Source: Falsiroseomonas tokyonensis (GTDB lineage Bacteria; Pseudomonadota; Alphaproteobacteria; Acetobacterales; Acetobacteraceae). Taken from it: a stretch of 64,000 nt of DNA. Below are positions 25,630 through 34,060 of this stretch, piece after piece. The DNA is taken from contig NZ_JAFNJS010000001.1 of the NCBI RefSeq assembly GCF_019024325.1, positions 186,001 to 250,000 of the forward strand, in the 5' to 3' direction. Numbering within the stretch: position 1 is the first letter of the stretch; the number at the start of each line of letters is the position of its first letter. The position numbers were made by a program, and so were the translations under genes. The notes beneath the pieces are model-generated. The model saw nothing but the letters and a program-made list of their open reading frames with translations, searched no databases and was not told the origin of the DNA.

Positions 25630-26810
25630 CCAGCCCGACCCCGCTCGCCGGGATGCGCGTTCTTGAATTTACCCATATGGTGATGGGCCCGACCGTGGGC
25701 ATGACGCTGGCCGATCTGGGCGCGGAGGTCATCAAGGTGGAGCCGGCGCCGGAGGGCGACAGCACCCGCCGCCTGACCGGATCCGGCACCGGCTTCTACG
25801 CCGCCTTCGGCCGCGGGCGGCGCAGCCTGTGCGTGGACCTGAAGCAGCCCGAGGGCCTGGCGCTGGTCCAGAAGCTGGCGGCGAAGGCCGATGTGGTGGT
25901 GGAGAACTTTCGCCCCGGCGCCATGGCCAAGCTGGGCCTGGGTTTTCCCGAATTGTCGGCCACCAATCCCGGGCTGATCTACTGTTCCTGCAAGGGGTTC
26001 CTGCCCGGCCCCTATGAGCACCGCACCGCCTTGGACGAGGTGGTGCAGATGATGGGCGGGCTCGCCTATATGACGGGGCTGGAGGGTCGGCCGCTGCGGG
26101 CGGGGTCCTCCGTCATCGACATCATGGGCGGGCTGTCCGCCGTCATCGGCATCCTGGCCGCGCTGGCCGAGCGCCAGCGCACCGGCAAGGGCGGCGAGAT
26201 CCAGGCCGGGCTGTTCGAGACGGTGGCCCTGCTGATGGCGCAGCACATGGCGCAGACCAAGATCACCGGGCAGGCGCCGCCGCCCATGTCCGTCCGCCGC
26301 CCCGCCTGGCCGGTCTACGACATCTTTGGCACCGCCGATGGCGGGCAGGTCTTCGTCGGCGTGGTGACGGATACGCAGTGGCCGGCCTTCTGCACGGCCT
26401 TCGGGCTGCAGGACCTGGCCGCCGATTCCAGCCTGGCCACCAAGCAGCAGCGCGTGGCGCAGCGGGAACGCACCATCCCGCGCATCGCCGCGGCCCTGGC
26501 CGCCTATACCAAGCCGGAGCTGATGGCGAAGTGCGAGGCACTCGGCCTGCCCTTCGCCCCCATCGGCAAGCCGGCGGAGCTGTTCGAAGACCCGCATCTG
26601 CTGGGCTCCGGCGGGCTGGTGCCGCTGCACCTGCCGGACGGCACGCCGATCGACCTGCCGGCCCTGCCGGTGGCCATCGACGGTGCGCGCCCGGGCGGCA
26701 CGGGGGACCTGCGCGCGCCGGGCGCCGATGGCGCGGCGATTGCGGCGGAGCTTGGCTATTCCGAGGCTGAGATCGCCGCGATGCGGGAAGCGGGGGTGCT
26801 CGCGGGCTGA
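25626..26810 (+). CDS. CaiB/BaiF family (family III) CoA transferase
   Basis: This 394-residue enzyme has the family III signature: LAGMRVLEFTHMVMGPTVGM, LADLGAEVIKVEPAPEGD and VVVENFRPGAMAKLGLG. The catalytic Asp is likely in HRTALDEVVQMMGG (about residue 140). It should move CoA between a donor such as succinyl-CoA and a carboxylic acid. Its ATG overlaps the IclR stop (ATGA), supporting a binding protein-regulator-CoA transferase unit for uptake and activation of an organic acid. Confidence 0.92.
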   Translation: MTSPTPLAGMRVLEFTHMVMGPTVGMTLADLGAEVIKVEPAPEGDSTRRLTGSGTGFYAAFGRGRRSLCVDLKQPEGLALVQKLAAKADVVVENFRPGAMAKLGLGFPELSATNPGLIYCSCKGFLPGPYEHRTALDEVVQMMGGLAYMTGLEGRPLRAGSSVIDIMGGLSAVIGILAALAERQRTGKGGEIQAGLFETVALLMAQHMAQTKITGQAPPPMSVRRPAWPVYDIFGTADGGQVFVGVVTDTQWPAFCTAFGLQDLAADSSLATKQQRVAQRERTIPRIAAALAAYTKPELMAKCEALGLPFAPIGKPAELFEDPHLLGSGGLVPLHLPDGTPIDLPALPVAIDGARPGGTGDLRAPGADGAAIAAELGYSEAEIAAMREAGVLAG

Positions 26811-26837
26811 GGGGGCAAGCACCGCACGGTGCTGCGG

Positions 26838-26880
26838 ACCCCCCTCACCCATCCCTCTCCCCCCGGTGGGGGGAGAGGGT
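26838..26880. terminator. Strong GC hairpin between convergent genes
   Basis: A perfect 12-bp stem, CCCTCTCCCCCC (26853-26864) and GGGGGGAGAGGG (26868-26879), with a three-base loop lies between the convergent CoA transferase and second Bug gene. Probably a bidirectional terminator of the window's CCCTC/GAGGG repeat family. Confidence 0.7.
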
Positions 26881-26892
26881 ATGGCGGACTGC

Positions 26893-27891
26893 TCAGTCCA
26901 CCTTGATGCCGCCGGCGCGGATCACCTCCCGCCACTTGTCCAGCTCGCTGCGGATCATCGCGGTATAGGCCTCGGCGCCCAGCGTGCCGGGGCGCACGCC
27001 GATGCGGCCGAATTTCTCCGCGATCTCGGGGGAGGCCATGGCCTTGCCCATCTCCTCCTCCCACCGCGCCTTCACGGCGGGCGGGATGCCGGCGGCGGCG
27101 GAAAAGCCGAACCAGTTGGTCGAGGCCACGGCGGGGAAGCCGGCCTCGGCAAAGGTCGGCACATCCGGCAGGGCCGGGGAGCGTTCGGGCTCGCTGGTCG
27201 CGATCGGGCGCATGCGGCCGGCGCGGAGATTGGGCAGGGCGGTGGGCAGGCTCTCCATCAGCGCCGGGATCTGCCCGCCCATCACATCGGTCATGGCGGG
27301 CGCGGAGCCGCGATAGGGCACATGGGTGAGTTCGACCCCCGCGGCGCGGGCCAGAAGCTGGCCGATCAGGTGGTTCATCGTGCCATTGCCGCCGGAGCCA
27401 TAGGTCATCTCGCCCGGCTTCGCCCGGGCTTGCGCCAGGAAGGCCGCGAGATCCGGCGCCGTCACGCCCGGCCCGACGGCCAGCACGCTGGGAAAGGTGC
27501 CGACCAGGTGGATGTGGGTGAAATCGGCCACCGCGTCATAGGGCACGTTCGCATAAAGCACCGGCCCGATGCCGTGCGAGGCGGCGTTGGAGATCATCAC
27601 CAAGTGCTGGTCGCCGCGCGCCTTGGCCAGCAGGTCGCTGCCCAGCATGCCGCCGGCGCCGGGGCGGTTCTCCACCACGATGGGCTGGCCAAGCCTGGTG
27701 CCGAACCACTCGGCCAGGATGCGGGAGAGGATGTCGGCCGCACCGCCCGGGGGGAAGTTCACGATCCAGCGGATCGGCCGCTCCGGCCAGGCGGATTGCG
27801 CGCGGGCCAGGCCAGGGGCGGCCAGGGCCGTGGCAAGGCCGCCGAGGATCTGGCGGCGGGTCGGGCCGGCATTGTCGGGCATCTGCGTCAT
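26893..27891 (-). CDS. Tripartite tricarboxylate transporter (Bug family) substrate-binding protein, second copy
   Basis: This 332-residue protein starts MTQMPDNAGPTRRQILGGLA, a Tat-like signal (TRRQILGG) ending ARAQSA, followed by WPERPIRWIVNFPPGGAADI, VVENRPGAGGMLGSDLLAKA, MTYGSGGNGT and VPYRGSAPAMTDVMGG. These are Bug motifs, but the protein is clearly divergent from the copy at 23972. ATG 27891 has AGGA six bases upstream; ATG 27882 is the alternative. It is divergent from the amidohydrolase, whose substrate it might deliver. Confidence 0.92.
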   Translation of the reverse strand: MTQMPDNAGPTRRQILGGLATALAAPGLARAQSAWPERPIRWIVNFPPGGAADILSRILAEWFGTRLGQPIVVENRPGAGGMLGSDLLAKARGDQHLVMISNAASHGIGPVLYANVPYDAVADFTHIHLVGTFPSVLAVGPGVTAPDLAAFLAQARAKPGEMTYGSGGNGTMNHLIGQLLARAAGVELTHVPYRGSAPAMTDVMGGQIPALMESLPTALPNLRAGRMRPIATSEPERSPALPDVPTFAEAGFPAVASTNWFGFSAAAGIPPAVKARWEEEMGKAMASPEIAEKFGRIGVRPGTLGAEAYTAMIRSELDKWREVIRAGGIKVD

Positions 27892-28010
27892 CTCCCATCC
27901 TGGATCCGATGATCCGGTCGGGTGGGTGAAAGCAACTTCGGTGCCGTAGACGCAGCGCGTCCTGCATGGTTCGGTGGCCCGCCGCACAACTGGTATCCCG
28001 GAGCCCCCGC

Positions 28011-29255
28011 ATGGAATTCGACCTCCTCCTGCGCGAGATGCGTCTGCCTCATTCCGCTGCATCTGACCCCTTGATGGACATCGGCGTGCAGGCCGGCCGC
28101 ATCGCCGCCATCGCACCAAGGCTGCAAGCGGAGGCGGCCGAGACGGTGCAGGGCAAGGGCCGGCTGGTCTGCGCCGGCTTCGTCGAGACCCACATCCACC
28201 TCGACAAGTCCTGCCTGTTCAACCGCTGCGCCTGCGAGACCACGCGCTTCCCGCACCTGGCGATGGAGCGCGTCTCCGCCATCAAGCCCGAGATTACGGT
28301 GGAGGAGGTGACGGCACGCGCCGGCCGGACGCTCGAGATGTGCGTGCTGCACGGCTGCACCCGCATGCGCACCCATGTCGAGGTCGACCCGCGCATCGGC
28401 CTGCGCTTCTTCGAGGGCGTGAAGGCGCTGATCGACAGCTACGCCTGGGCCATCGATGTCGAGATCTGCGTCATGCCGCAGGAGGGGCTGACCAACAATC
28501 CCGGCACGGACGAGCTGATGGTCGCCGCGCTGCGCAACGGCGCGAAGGTGGTCGGCGCCGCGCCGAACTACGACAGCGACCGCGCCGCGCAGATCCGCCG
28601 CGTCTTCGAGATGGCGCGCGAATTCGACGTCGACATCGACATGCACCTGGATAGCGGCACCAGCGGCGCGGAGCTCGACACGCTGCTGGTCTGTGACCTG
28701 ACGGAGAAATACGGCTGGGGCGGGCGGGTGGCCATCGGCCATGTGACCAAGCTCTCCACCATGCCGCCGGCGGAGGTGGACAAGGTGGCGAAGCGCCTGG
28801 CCGATGCCGGCGTGGCACTGACGGTGCTGCCCGCGACCGACCTCTATCTCGGCGGGCGTCACAGGGATGCCGACGTGCCGCGCAGCGTGGTGGATGCGAA
28901 CCGGCTGGTGGAGGCGGGCGTGGTCTGCTCGATCTCGTCGAACAATATCCAGAACCCCTTCACCCCCTATGGCGATGGGCAGCTGATCCGGCAGGCGAGC
29001 CACTACGGAAACATCATCCAGCGCGGCAATGCGGAGGATGTGCGGGCCATGTGGTCGATGATCACCGACAGCTCCGCCCGGCTGATGCGGCAGGACGACT
29101 ACGGGATCCGGGTGGGCGCGCCGGCCGACCTGGTGGTGGTGGATGCGCCGGACGAGGTGCAGGCGCTGCGCGGCATCGCCCCGGTGCTGGATGCCTTCAA
29201 GCGCGGGCGGCGGACGGTGACGCGGGCGCCGGCGGTGCTGCATCGGCCGGGGTGA
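28011..29255 (+). CDS. Amidohydrolase family protein (cytosine deaminase-like)
   Basis: This 414-residue TIM-barrel hydrolase has the first metal motif GFVETHIHLDKSCLF, MRTHVEVDPRIGL, DIDMHLDSG (His on strand 5), VAIGHVTKL and SISSNNIQNPFTPYGDGQ, where cytosine deaminase has the conserved Asp region. The subfamily is that of cytosine deaminase and related imidohydrolases acting on cyclic amides or amidines. The N-terminal DIGVQAGRIAAIAPRL forms the small beta domain. Its neighbour is a divergently transcribed Bug binding protein, consistent with uptake and hydrolysis of a nitrogen compound. Confidence 0.85.
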   Translation: MEFDLLLREMRLPHSAASDPLMDIGVQAGRIAAIAPRLQAEAAETVQGKGRLVCAGFVETHIHLDKSCLFNRCACETTRFPHLAMERVSAIKPEITVEEVTARAGRTLEMCVLHGCTRMRTHVEVDPRIGLRFFEGVKALIDSYAWAIDVEICVMPQEGLTNNPGTDELMVAALRNGAKVVGAAPNYDSDRAAQIRRVFEMAREFDVDIDMHLDSGTSGAELDTLLVCDLTEKYGWGGRVAIGHVTKLSTMPPAEVDKVAKRLADAGVALTVLPATDLYLGGRHRDADVPRSVVDANRLVEAGVVCSISSNNIQNPFTPYGDGQLIRQASHYGNIIQRGNAEDVRAMWSMITDSSARLMRQDDYGIRVGAPADLVVVDAPDEVQALRGIAPVLDAFKRGRRTVTRAPAVLHRPG

Positions 29256-29280
29256 GGAAGGCGCGGGGTACCGGACTACC

Positions 29281-29341
29281 CCCCCCCCAGCCCGAGGCGT
29301 CGCGGCAGTGCCGCGACCCCCCGCAAGTGCGGGGGAGGGCT
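29281..29341. repeat. Double hairpin element (REP-like), also a possible terminator
   Basis: Two hairpins lie side by side between convergent genes: GTCGCGGCA-G-TGCCGCGAC (29299-29317) and CCCCCGC-AAGT-GCGGGGG (29318-29335). The first and its left flank are closely matched, with a compensatory base-pair change, on the minus strand at 44217-44235 inside the pbpC reading frame. Confidence 0.7.
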
Positions 29342-29345
29342 TTCG

Positions 29346-30179
29346 CTAATGGTGGATGAAAACCGGGCAGCGGGCGCGGCGCAGCAGTTCGTGGGTGGCG
29401 CTGCCGGTCAGCAGGCGGCGCAGGCCGCTTTCCTCGAAGGCGCCGACCACCAGCAGGCGCGCGGCCATGCCCTCGGCCTCGGCCAGCAGCAGGTCGGCCG
29501 GGCGGTCGCCCACCAGGGCCAGCGGCGTCGCCTGCAGCCCGTGGCGGCGCAGATAGACGCAGCCCTCCTCCGCCATGGCGAGCGCGGCCTCCCGCGTCTC
29601 GGCGGCGGAGGCGACGCGCACCGGCGCGCCTTCGGCCAGGCCGAGCAGGGCGAAGAGCTGCAGCGCGGCCATATTGGGCAGGGATGCATCGTAGCCAACC
29701 AGCACCGGGCCCTCGGCCAGCACAGGCTCGGGCGGGATCACCAGTAGGGGGCGGGCGCCGTCCATCAGCAGGCGCTCGATCACCGGGGCCACGCCGTCCT
29801 CCACCTCCTCCAGGCCCAGCGTGCTGTCGCGGCCGATCACCACCAGGTCGTGCGTCGCGCCGGCGCGCTGCAGGGCCGGCTCCGGCGCCTCCTCCAGTCG
29901 GATCTCCACATAGGGATGGCCGGCGGCGGCGGCGGCGCATTCGGCCAGCGCCTGGTCCGCATCCTGCTGCGCCCGCTTCACCAGCGCGGCGTCGCGCCGC
30001 GCCTTGAAGGCGGCGCCGCCGATGGGCACGAATTCGTGCTCGCTTTCGGTATGCGGGCGGTCGAGCACCACCGCCGCCGTCAGGCTGGCGCCGGTGCGGC
30101 GGGAGAGGGCGAAGGCGGCGTCGCGCGCCGCCTTTGCGCCCTGCGTGTCATCCAAAGCGACCAGAATGCTGCGCAGCAT
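29346..30179 (-). CDS. Universal stress protein with two UspA domains
   Basis: This 277-residue protein has a first UspA-like domain (MLRSILVALDDTQGAKAARD to LLVIPPEP, about 1-150) and a second (VLVGYDASLPNMAALQL to CPVFIHH, about 155-277). The G-x2-G-x9-G-(S/T) ATP-binding motif appears as VVGAFEESGLRRLLTGSATHE in the second domain; the first has IGRDSTLGLEEVEDG, less complete. Start ATG 30179 follows a perfect AGGAGG at seven bases. Such tandem proteins respond to starvation or oxidative stress; the ligand is unknown. Confidence 0.88.
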   Translation of the reverse strand: MLRSILVALDDTQGAKAARDAAFALSRRTGASLTAAVVLDRPHTESEHEFVPIGGAAFKARRDAALVKRAQQDADQALAECAAAAAGHPYVEIRLEEAPEPALQRAGATHDLVVIGRDSTLGLEEVEDGVAPVIERLLMDGARPLLVIPPEPVLAEGPVLVGYDASLPNMAALQLFALLGLAEGAPVRVASAAETREAALAMAEEGCVYLRRHGLQATPLALVGDRPADLLLAEAEGMAARLLVVGAFEESGLRRLLTGSATHELLRRARCPVFIHH

Positions 30180-30236
30180 AAGCGATCCTCCTGCAGGACC
30201 ATGCTAGCGCAGCCGCGGCCGCCGCGGCACCCCGCC

Positions 30237-30371
30237 TCAGTGACAGGCGGCGCAGGTGCCGGCGGCGAAGCGGCCAATCTGGCCGGGCTGCTGTTGTGCC
30301 TGCAGCAGAAGCCAATGGCCCAGCACCGCGCCCCCCGCCAGCAACGCCAGCAGCCCGATGAGCCTGAGCAT
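30237..30371 (-). CDS. 44-residue membrane-anchored protein ending in a CxxCH heme motif
   Basis: A short frame from ATG 30371 to TGA 30237-30239 gives MLRLIGLLALLAGGAVLGHW, then LLLQAQQQPGQIGRFAAGTC and AACH, with the stop directly after CAACH. The first 20 or so residues form a membrane helix or signal anchor. GGAGG stands eight bases before the ATG, supporting translation. A CxxCH motif normally starts a c-type cytochrome domain, but nothing follows, so this is either a truncated cytochrome or a true miniprotein. It lies just upstream of the universal stress gene in the same direction. Confidence 0.5.
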   Translation of the reverse strand: MLRLIGLLALLAGGAVLGHWLLLQAQQQPGQIGRFAAGTCAACH

Positions 30372-30498
30372 CGCCCGCCCTCCCCCACGATCCGGGAAAG
30401 TTAGCCGATCAGACGGCGGGCCGAACAGTTACGACAGGGGCAGGCCGGGGGCGACCCTGCCGCCCTGCATCAGCGCCGAGCGCGGCGCGCGAAGCCCC

Positions 30499-31716
30499 TC
30501 ACCGCGGCCGCAGCGCCAGGAAGCCGAGCGAGCAGACCACCAGCCCCACGGCAAAGGTTGTCAGCGCCGCCGCGGGACCGCCCCAGGCGGCCATCACCCC
30601 GGACAGCGCCTGGAAGAAGGCGGCGCCGGAGAAGAAGAACAGGTTCGCCGCCGAAAGCGCCCGCCCCGCCTGTTCCGGCGGCACGGCCGCGCGGACGATG
30701 GAGAAGGCCAGCACCTGGAAGGAGATGATCCCCCCAAAGGCCACCAGCAGCGCCGCATCCCAGGCCACCGGCAGCACCGGGCGGCCGAGCAGCGTGGCGA
30801 GCCAGCCGCCGGGGCCCCCGCCCACGATCAGCAGGATGAAGCCGGCACACAGCAGGTGGCTGCCGGCCAGCAGCGCCGGCGCATGGCCGACCCGCCGCAG
30901 CACCAGCCCCGCCAGCAGCGGCCCGATGGTCAGCGCCACGGTGCAGGCCAGCAGCACATTGCCCGCAGCCACGCGATCCAGCCCCTTGCCCTCCATCAGC
31001 CAGGGCCCGCCCCAGAGGCCGCGCAGCCCCAGCACCGCGGCGAAGGAGGCGAAGACGAAGACCATCACGCCGCGCAGCGCCGGCTGGGCGGCCATGCGCG
31101 CCACCTCCCGCAGATCCGCCCCCAGGCTGCGCGGCGGCTGCGCCGCGGGCCGGTCGCGCGGCACCAGCAGCGCCACCAGCGGCAAGGCGAGGGCCGCAAT
31201 GCCGGCGCAGGCCAGGAAGCCGGCGCGCCAGTCCACCGCCTCGATCAGCAAAGCCAGCGGGCTGGCCGAGAGCAGCATGCCGGTATTGCCCACCGCCTGG
31301 ATCAGCCCGGACCAGACCGCGAAGCGCGCGGTGGAAAGCCCCCTTGCGGCGAAGGTGATGGGGCACATCAACATCCCCGAACAGCCGGCGCCGAGCACCA
31401 CCTGGGCCAGCAGCATGGACCAGGGCCCGGTCGCCAGCGCGCCCAGCACCGCGCCGCAGCCCGCCACCGTCAGCAGGCCGAGTGCCACGCGCTGCACACC
31501 GAAGCGATCCAGCGCGATGCCGACCGGCAGCATCACCGCCGCGAAGGCCAGCGGAAAGGCGCCGGTGATCTGCGCCAGCGCCTCCGCCGTCAGGCCGAGG
31601 TCGCGCATCAGCACATCCGCCGCCACCGCCGGAATCGTCCGCACGGCATTCGAAAAGATATGGCCAAGGCACAGCACCAGGATGGGCAGCGCCATCCCGG
31701 CCTGGGCGGGGGACAT
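30499..31716 (-). CDS. MFS transporter
   Basis: This 405-residue membrane protein has twelve hydrophobic segments in the major facilitator pattern. The loop between helices 2 and 3 contains GIALDRFGVQRVALG, a version of the G-x3-D-R-x-G-R signature. Central loop PRDRPAAQPPRSLGADLREV separates the halves. The substrate is unknown. ATG 31716 is five bases downstream of the oxidase stop, so it probably forms an operon with the FAD-linked oxidase and may import a hydroxy-acid for it. Confidence 0.85.
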   Translation of the reverse strand: MSPAQAGMALPILVLCLGHIFSNAVRTIPAVAADVLMRDLGLTAEALAQITGAFPLAFAAVMLPVGIALDRFGVQRVALGLLTVAGCGAVLGALATGPWSMLLAQVVLGAGCSGMLMCPITFAARGLSTARFAVWSGLIQAVGNTGMLLSASPLALLIEAVDWRAGFLACAGIAALALPLVALLVPRDRPAAQPPRSLGADLREVARMAAQPALRGVMVFVFASFAAVLGLRGLWGGPWLMEGKGLDRVAAGNVLLACTVALTIGPLLAGLVLRRVGHAPALLAGSHLLCAGFILLIVGGGPGGWLATLLGRPVLPVAWDAALLVAFGGIISFQVLAFSIVRAAVPPEQAGRALSAANLFFFSGAAFFQALSGVMAAWGGPAAALTTFAVGLVVCSLGFLALRPR

Positions 31717-31720
31717 CACC

Positions 31721-33115
31721 TCAATTCCGGAACATCTTGCCCGGGTTCATGATGCCCTTCGGGTCCAGCGTGGCCTTCAGGCTGCGCATCACGGCCAGCG
31801 CCTCCGCCCCGTGCTCCGTCTCCAGGAATTCGCGCTTGCCGAGGCCGATGCCATGCTCGCCGGAGCAGGTCCCGCCCAGCGACAGGCCGCGCGCCACCAC
31901 GCGCCGGTCCATGTCCCAGGCGCCCTCCAGCCCGTTGGGATCGGCCGGATCGTAGAGGATCATTTGATGAAAGTTGCCGTCGCCGACATGGCCGACGATG
32001 CAGGTGGTATGGCCGCGTTCGGTGGCTTCCTGCTTGGCGCCCACCAGCGCCTCCGCCAAGCGGGAGATCGGCACGCAGACATCGGTGGTCAGCGCCTTGC
32101 GGCCCGGCTTCCAGGCGACGCCGGCCCAGTAGCTGTCATGCCGCGCCTTCCACAGCTTGGCGCGTTCGGCGGGGTCGGTCGCCCAGCGGAAGCCGCTGCC
32201 GCCGTTTTCCGTGGTGATCGCCTCCACTAGCTCCGCCTGTTCGCGCACCCCGGCCTCGGTGCCGTGGAATTCCAGGAACAGGGTGGTGAGCGGGGCGAAG
32301 CCTTCCAGCTTCGAGAAAGCGATGGAGGCGGCCATCATGTCGTCGTCCAGCAGCTCGATCCGCGCCACGGGGATGCCGAGCTGCATCACCTGGATGGTGC
32401 TCTCCACCGCGCCGGCGAGCGTCGGGAACTGCACCACGGCGGAGCTCATCGCCTCCGGAATGCCGTGCAGCCGCAGGCGGACCTTGGTGACGACGCCGAG
32501 CGTGCCCTCGCTGCCGATGAACAGCCGCGTCAGGTCGTAGCCATTCGCCGCCTTGCGGGTGCGGCCGCCGGTGGTGATCACCCTTCCATCCGCCAGCACC
32601 ACCTCCAGCCCCAGCGTGTTTTCCCGGATGGTGCCGTAGCGCACGGCATTGGTGCCGGAAGCGCGCGTGGCGACCATGCCGCCCAGCGTGCAGTGGCTGC
32701 CGGGATCGACCGGGAAGAACAGGCCCTTGTCCCGCAGATGCTCGTTCAACTGCTGGCGGGTGACGCCAGGCTCCAGCAGGCAGTCCATGTCCTGCTCGTT
32801 CACCTCGAGAATCGCGGTCATGCGCGAAAGGTCGAGGCTGATGCCGGCGCGGACGGGGTTCACATGCCCCTCCAGGCTGGTGCCGGCGCCGAAGGGCACC
32901 ACCGGCACGCCATGCTGGTGACACTGCGCCAGCAGCTGGCTGACCTCCTGCGTCGTCTCCACGAAGGCGACGGCATCCGGCAGGGTCGGCGTGGAACTGT
33001 CCTCGCCATGGCTGTGCTGCTCGCGCAGCGCGGCATTTGTGGTGATGCGCTCGCCGAGGAAGGCGGAGGCGGCGGCGATGACGGCATCCACCGGGCGGGG
33101 GGAGATGGTGTTCAT
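31721..33115 (-). CDS. FAD-linked oxidase, GlcD/D-lactate dehydrogenase type
   Basis: This 464-residue protein has the PCMH FAD-binding domain: VPVVPFGAGTSLEGHVNPVRAG, DPGSHCTLGGMVATRASGTNAVRYG (about 130-160) and NGYDLTRLFIGSEGTLGVVTK. The C-terminal cap includes CIVGHVGDGNFHQMI and CSGEHGIGLGKREFL, with metal-binding His and Glu typical of D-2-hydroxyacid dehydrogenases. It should oxidise a D-2-hydroxyacid such as D-lactate or glycolate, passing electrons to the quinone pool or a cytochrome. ATG 33115 (MNTISPRPVDAV) is preferred over the upstream in-frame start at 33268. Confidence 0.9.
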   Translation of the reverse strand: MNTISPRPVDAVIAAASAFLGERITTNAALREQHSHGEDSSTPTLPDAVAFVETTQEVSQLLAQCHQHGVPVVPFGAGTSLEGHVNPVRAGISLDLSRMTAILEVNEQDMDCLLEPGVTRQQLNEHLRDKGLFFPVDPGSHCTLGGMVATRASGTNAVRYGTIRENTLGLEVVLADGRVITTGGRTRKAANGYDLTRLFIGSEGTLGVVTKVRLRLHGIPEAMSSAVVQFPTLAGAVESTIQVMQLGIPVARIELLDDDMMAASIAFSKLEGFAPLTTLFLEFHGTEAGVREQAELVEAITTENGGSGFRWATDPAERAKLWKARHDSYWAGVAWKPGRKALTTDVCVPISRLAEALVGAKQEATERGHTTCIVGHVGDGNFHQMILYDPADPNGLEGAWDMDRRVVARGLSLGGTCSGEHGIGLGKREFLETEHGAEALAVMRSLKATLDPKGIMNPGKMFRN

Positions 33116-33261
33116 GGCGCGCAGCCTGCCACGCGCCCCGCCCCCCGCAAAGCGCCTGGCCTGCCATGCGGGCGCCTGAATGCGCCCCGCCGCGTTGACG
33201 CCCCGGCGGCGCGCGCCTAGCGTCGAGTCATCATACAACCACCCGCGGGGGAACGTAGAAG

Positions 33262-34017
33262 ATGGCAAACGGCGTCAAGGCGGCCTGGGCGGCAGGCAAG
33301 CCCGTGGTGAACGGGTGGCTTGCCATCCCACATGGCTTCACGGCCGAAGTCATGGCGCAGGCCGGCTGGGACAGCCTGACCGTCGATATCCAGCACGGCG
33401 TGCAGGACTACATGTCCATGGTCGCCTGCTTCCAGGGCATGCAGCCGCATGGCGTCACCCCCATGGTCCGGGTGCCCTGGAACGAGCCGGGCATCATCGG
33501 CAAGGTGCTAGATGGCGGGGCCAAGGGCGTGATCTGCCCGATGGTGAACACGGAATCCGAGGCCCGCGCCCTGGTCTCCTATTGCCGCTACCCCCCGAAG
33601 GGCAGCCGCAGCTTCGGCCCGATCCGTTCCGGCATCTATGGCGCCGCGGCCGATACCAATGCGGCGAATGACGATGTGCTGGTCATCCCGATGATCGAGA
33701 CCAAGACGGCGCTCGACAACCTGGAGGCCATCGTCAATGTCCCCGGCGTGGACGCGATCTATATCGGCCCCTCCGATCTCAGCCTCTCGCTCGGCATGGC
33801 GCCGCTGCAGGACCGGCGGGAGCCGGAGTTCCTGGCCGTGCTGGACAAGATCCGCACCACCGCCCAGGCGGCCGGGGTGAAGGTCGGCATCCACACCATG
33901 ACGGGCCAGTACTCGAAGGAGATGTTCGAGCGCGGCTTCAACCTGGCGACCATCATGAACGACAGCGGGTTGATGCTGACCGCCGCCAAGGCCCAGGTCG
34001 CCGTCGCCCGGGGCTGA
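33262..34017 (+). CDS. HpcH/HpaI aldolase family protein
   Basis: This 251-residue class II (divalent-metal) aldolase has NGWLAIPHGFTAEVMAQAGWD, TVDIQHGVQDY with the catalytic His-equivalent region, PMVRVPWNEPGIIGKVLDGGAKGVICPMV with metal-binding positions, and VPGVDAIYIGPSDLSLSLG. Relatives cleave 2-keto-4-hydroxy acids into pyruvate and an aldehyde. It is divergent from the GlcD-like oxidase, suggesting a shared 2-hydroxyacid/2-ketoacid pathway. Confidence 0.9.
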   Translation: MANGVKAAWAAGKPVVNGWLAIPHGFTAEVMAQAGWDSLTVDIQHGVQDYMSMVACFQGMQPHGVTPMVRVPWNEPGIIGKVLDGGAKGVICPMVNTESEARALVSYCRYPPKGSRSFGPIRSGIYGAAADTNAANDDVLVIPMIETKTALDNLEAIVNVPGVDAIYIGPSDLSLSLGMAPLQDRREPEFLAVLDKIRTTAQAAGVKVGIHTMTGQYSKEMFERGFNLATIMNDSGLMLTAAKAQVAVARG

Positions 34018-34027
34018 GCGCCTGACG

Positions 34028-34054
34028 CCCTCTCCCCCGACGGGGAGGGGGCAA
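34028..34054. terminator. GC-rich hairpin between convergent genes
   Basis: CCCTCTCCCC pairs with GGGGAGGGGG around a CGAC loop, between the stop of the aldolase and the stop of the convergent galectin-like gene. Same repeat family as at 13556 and 26853. Confidence 0.6.
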
Positions 34055-34060
34055 GCTGGT

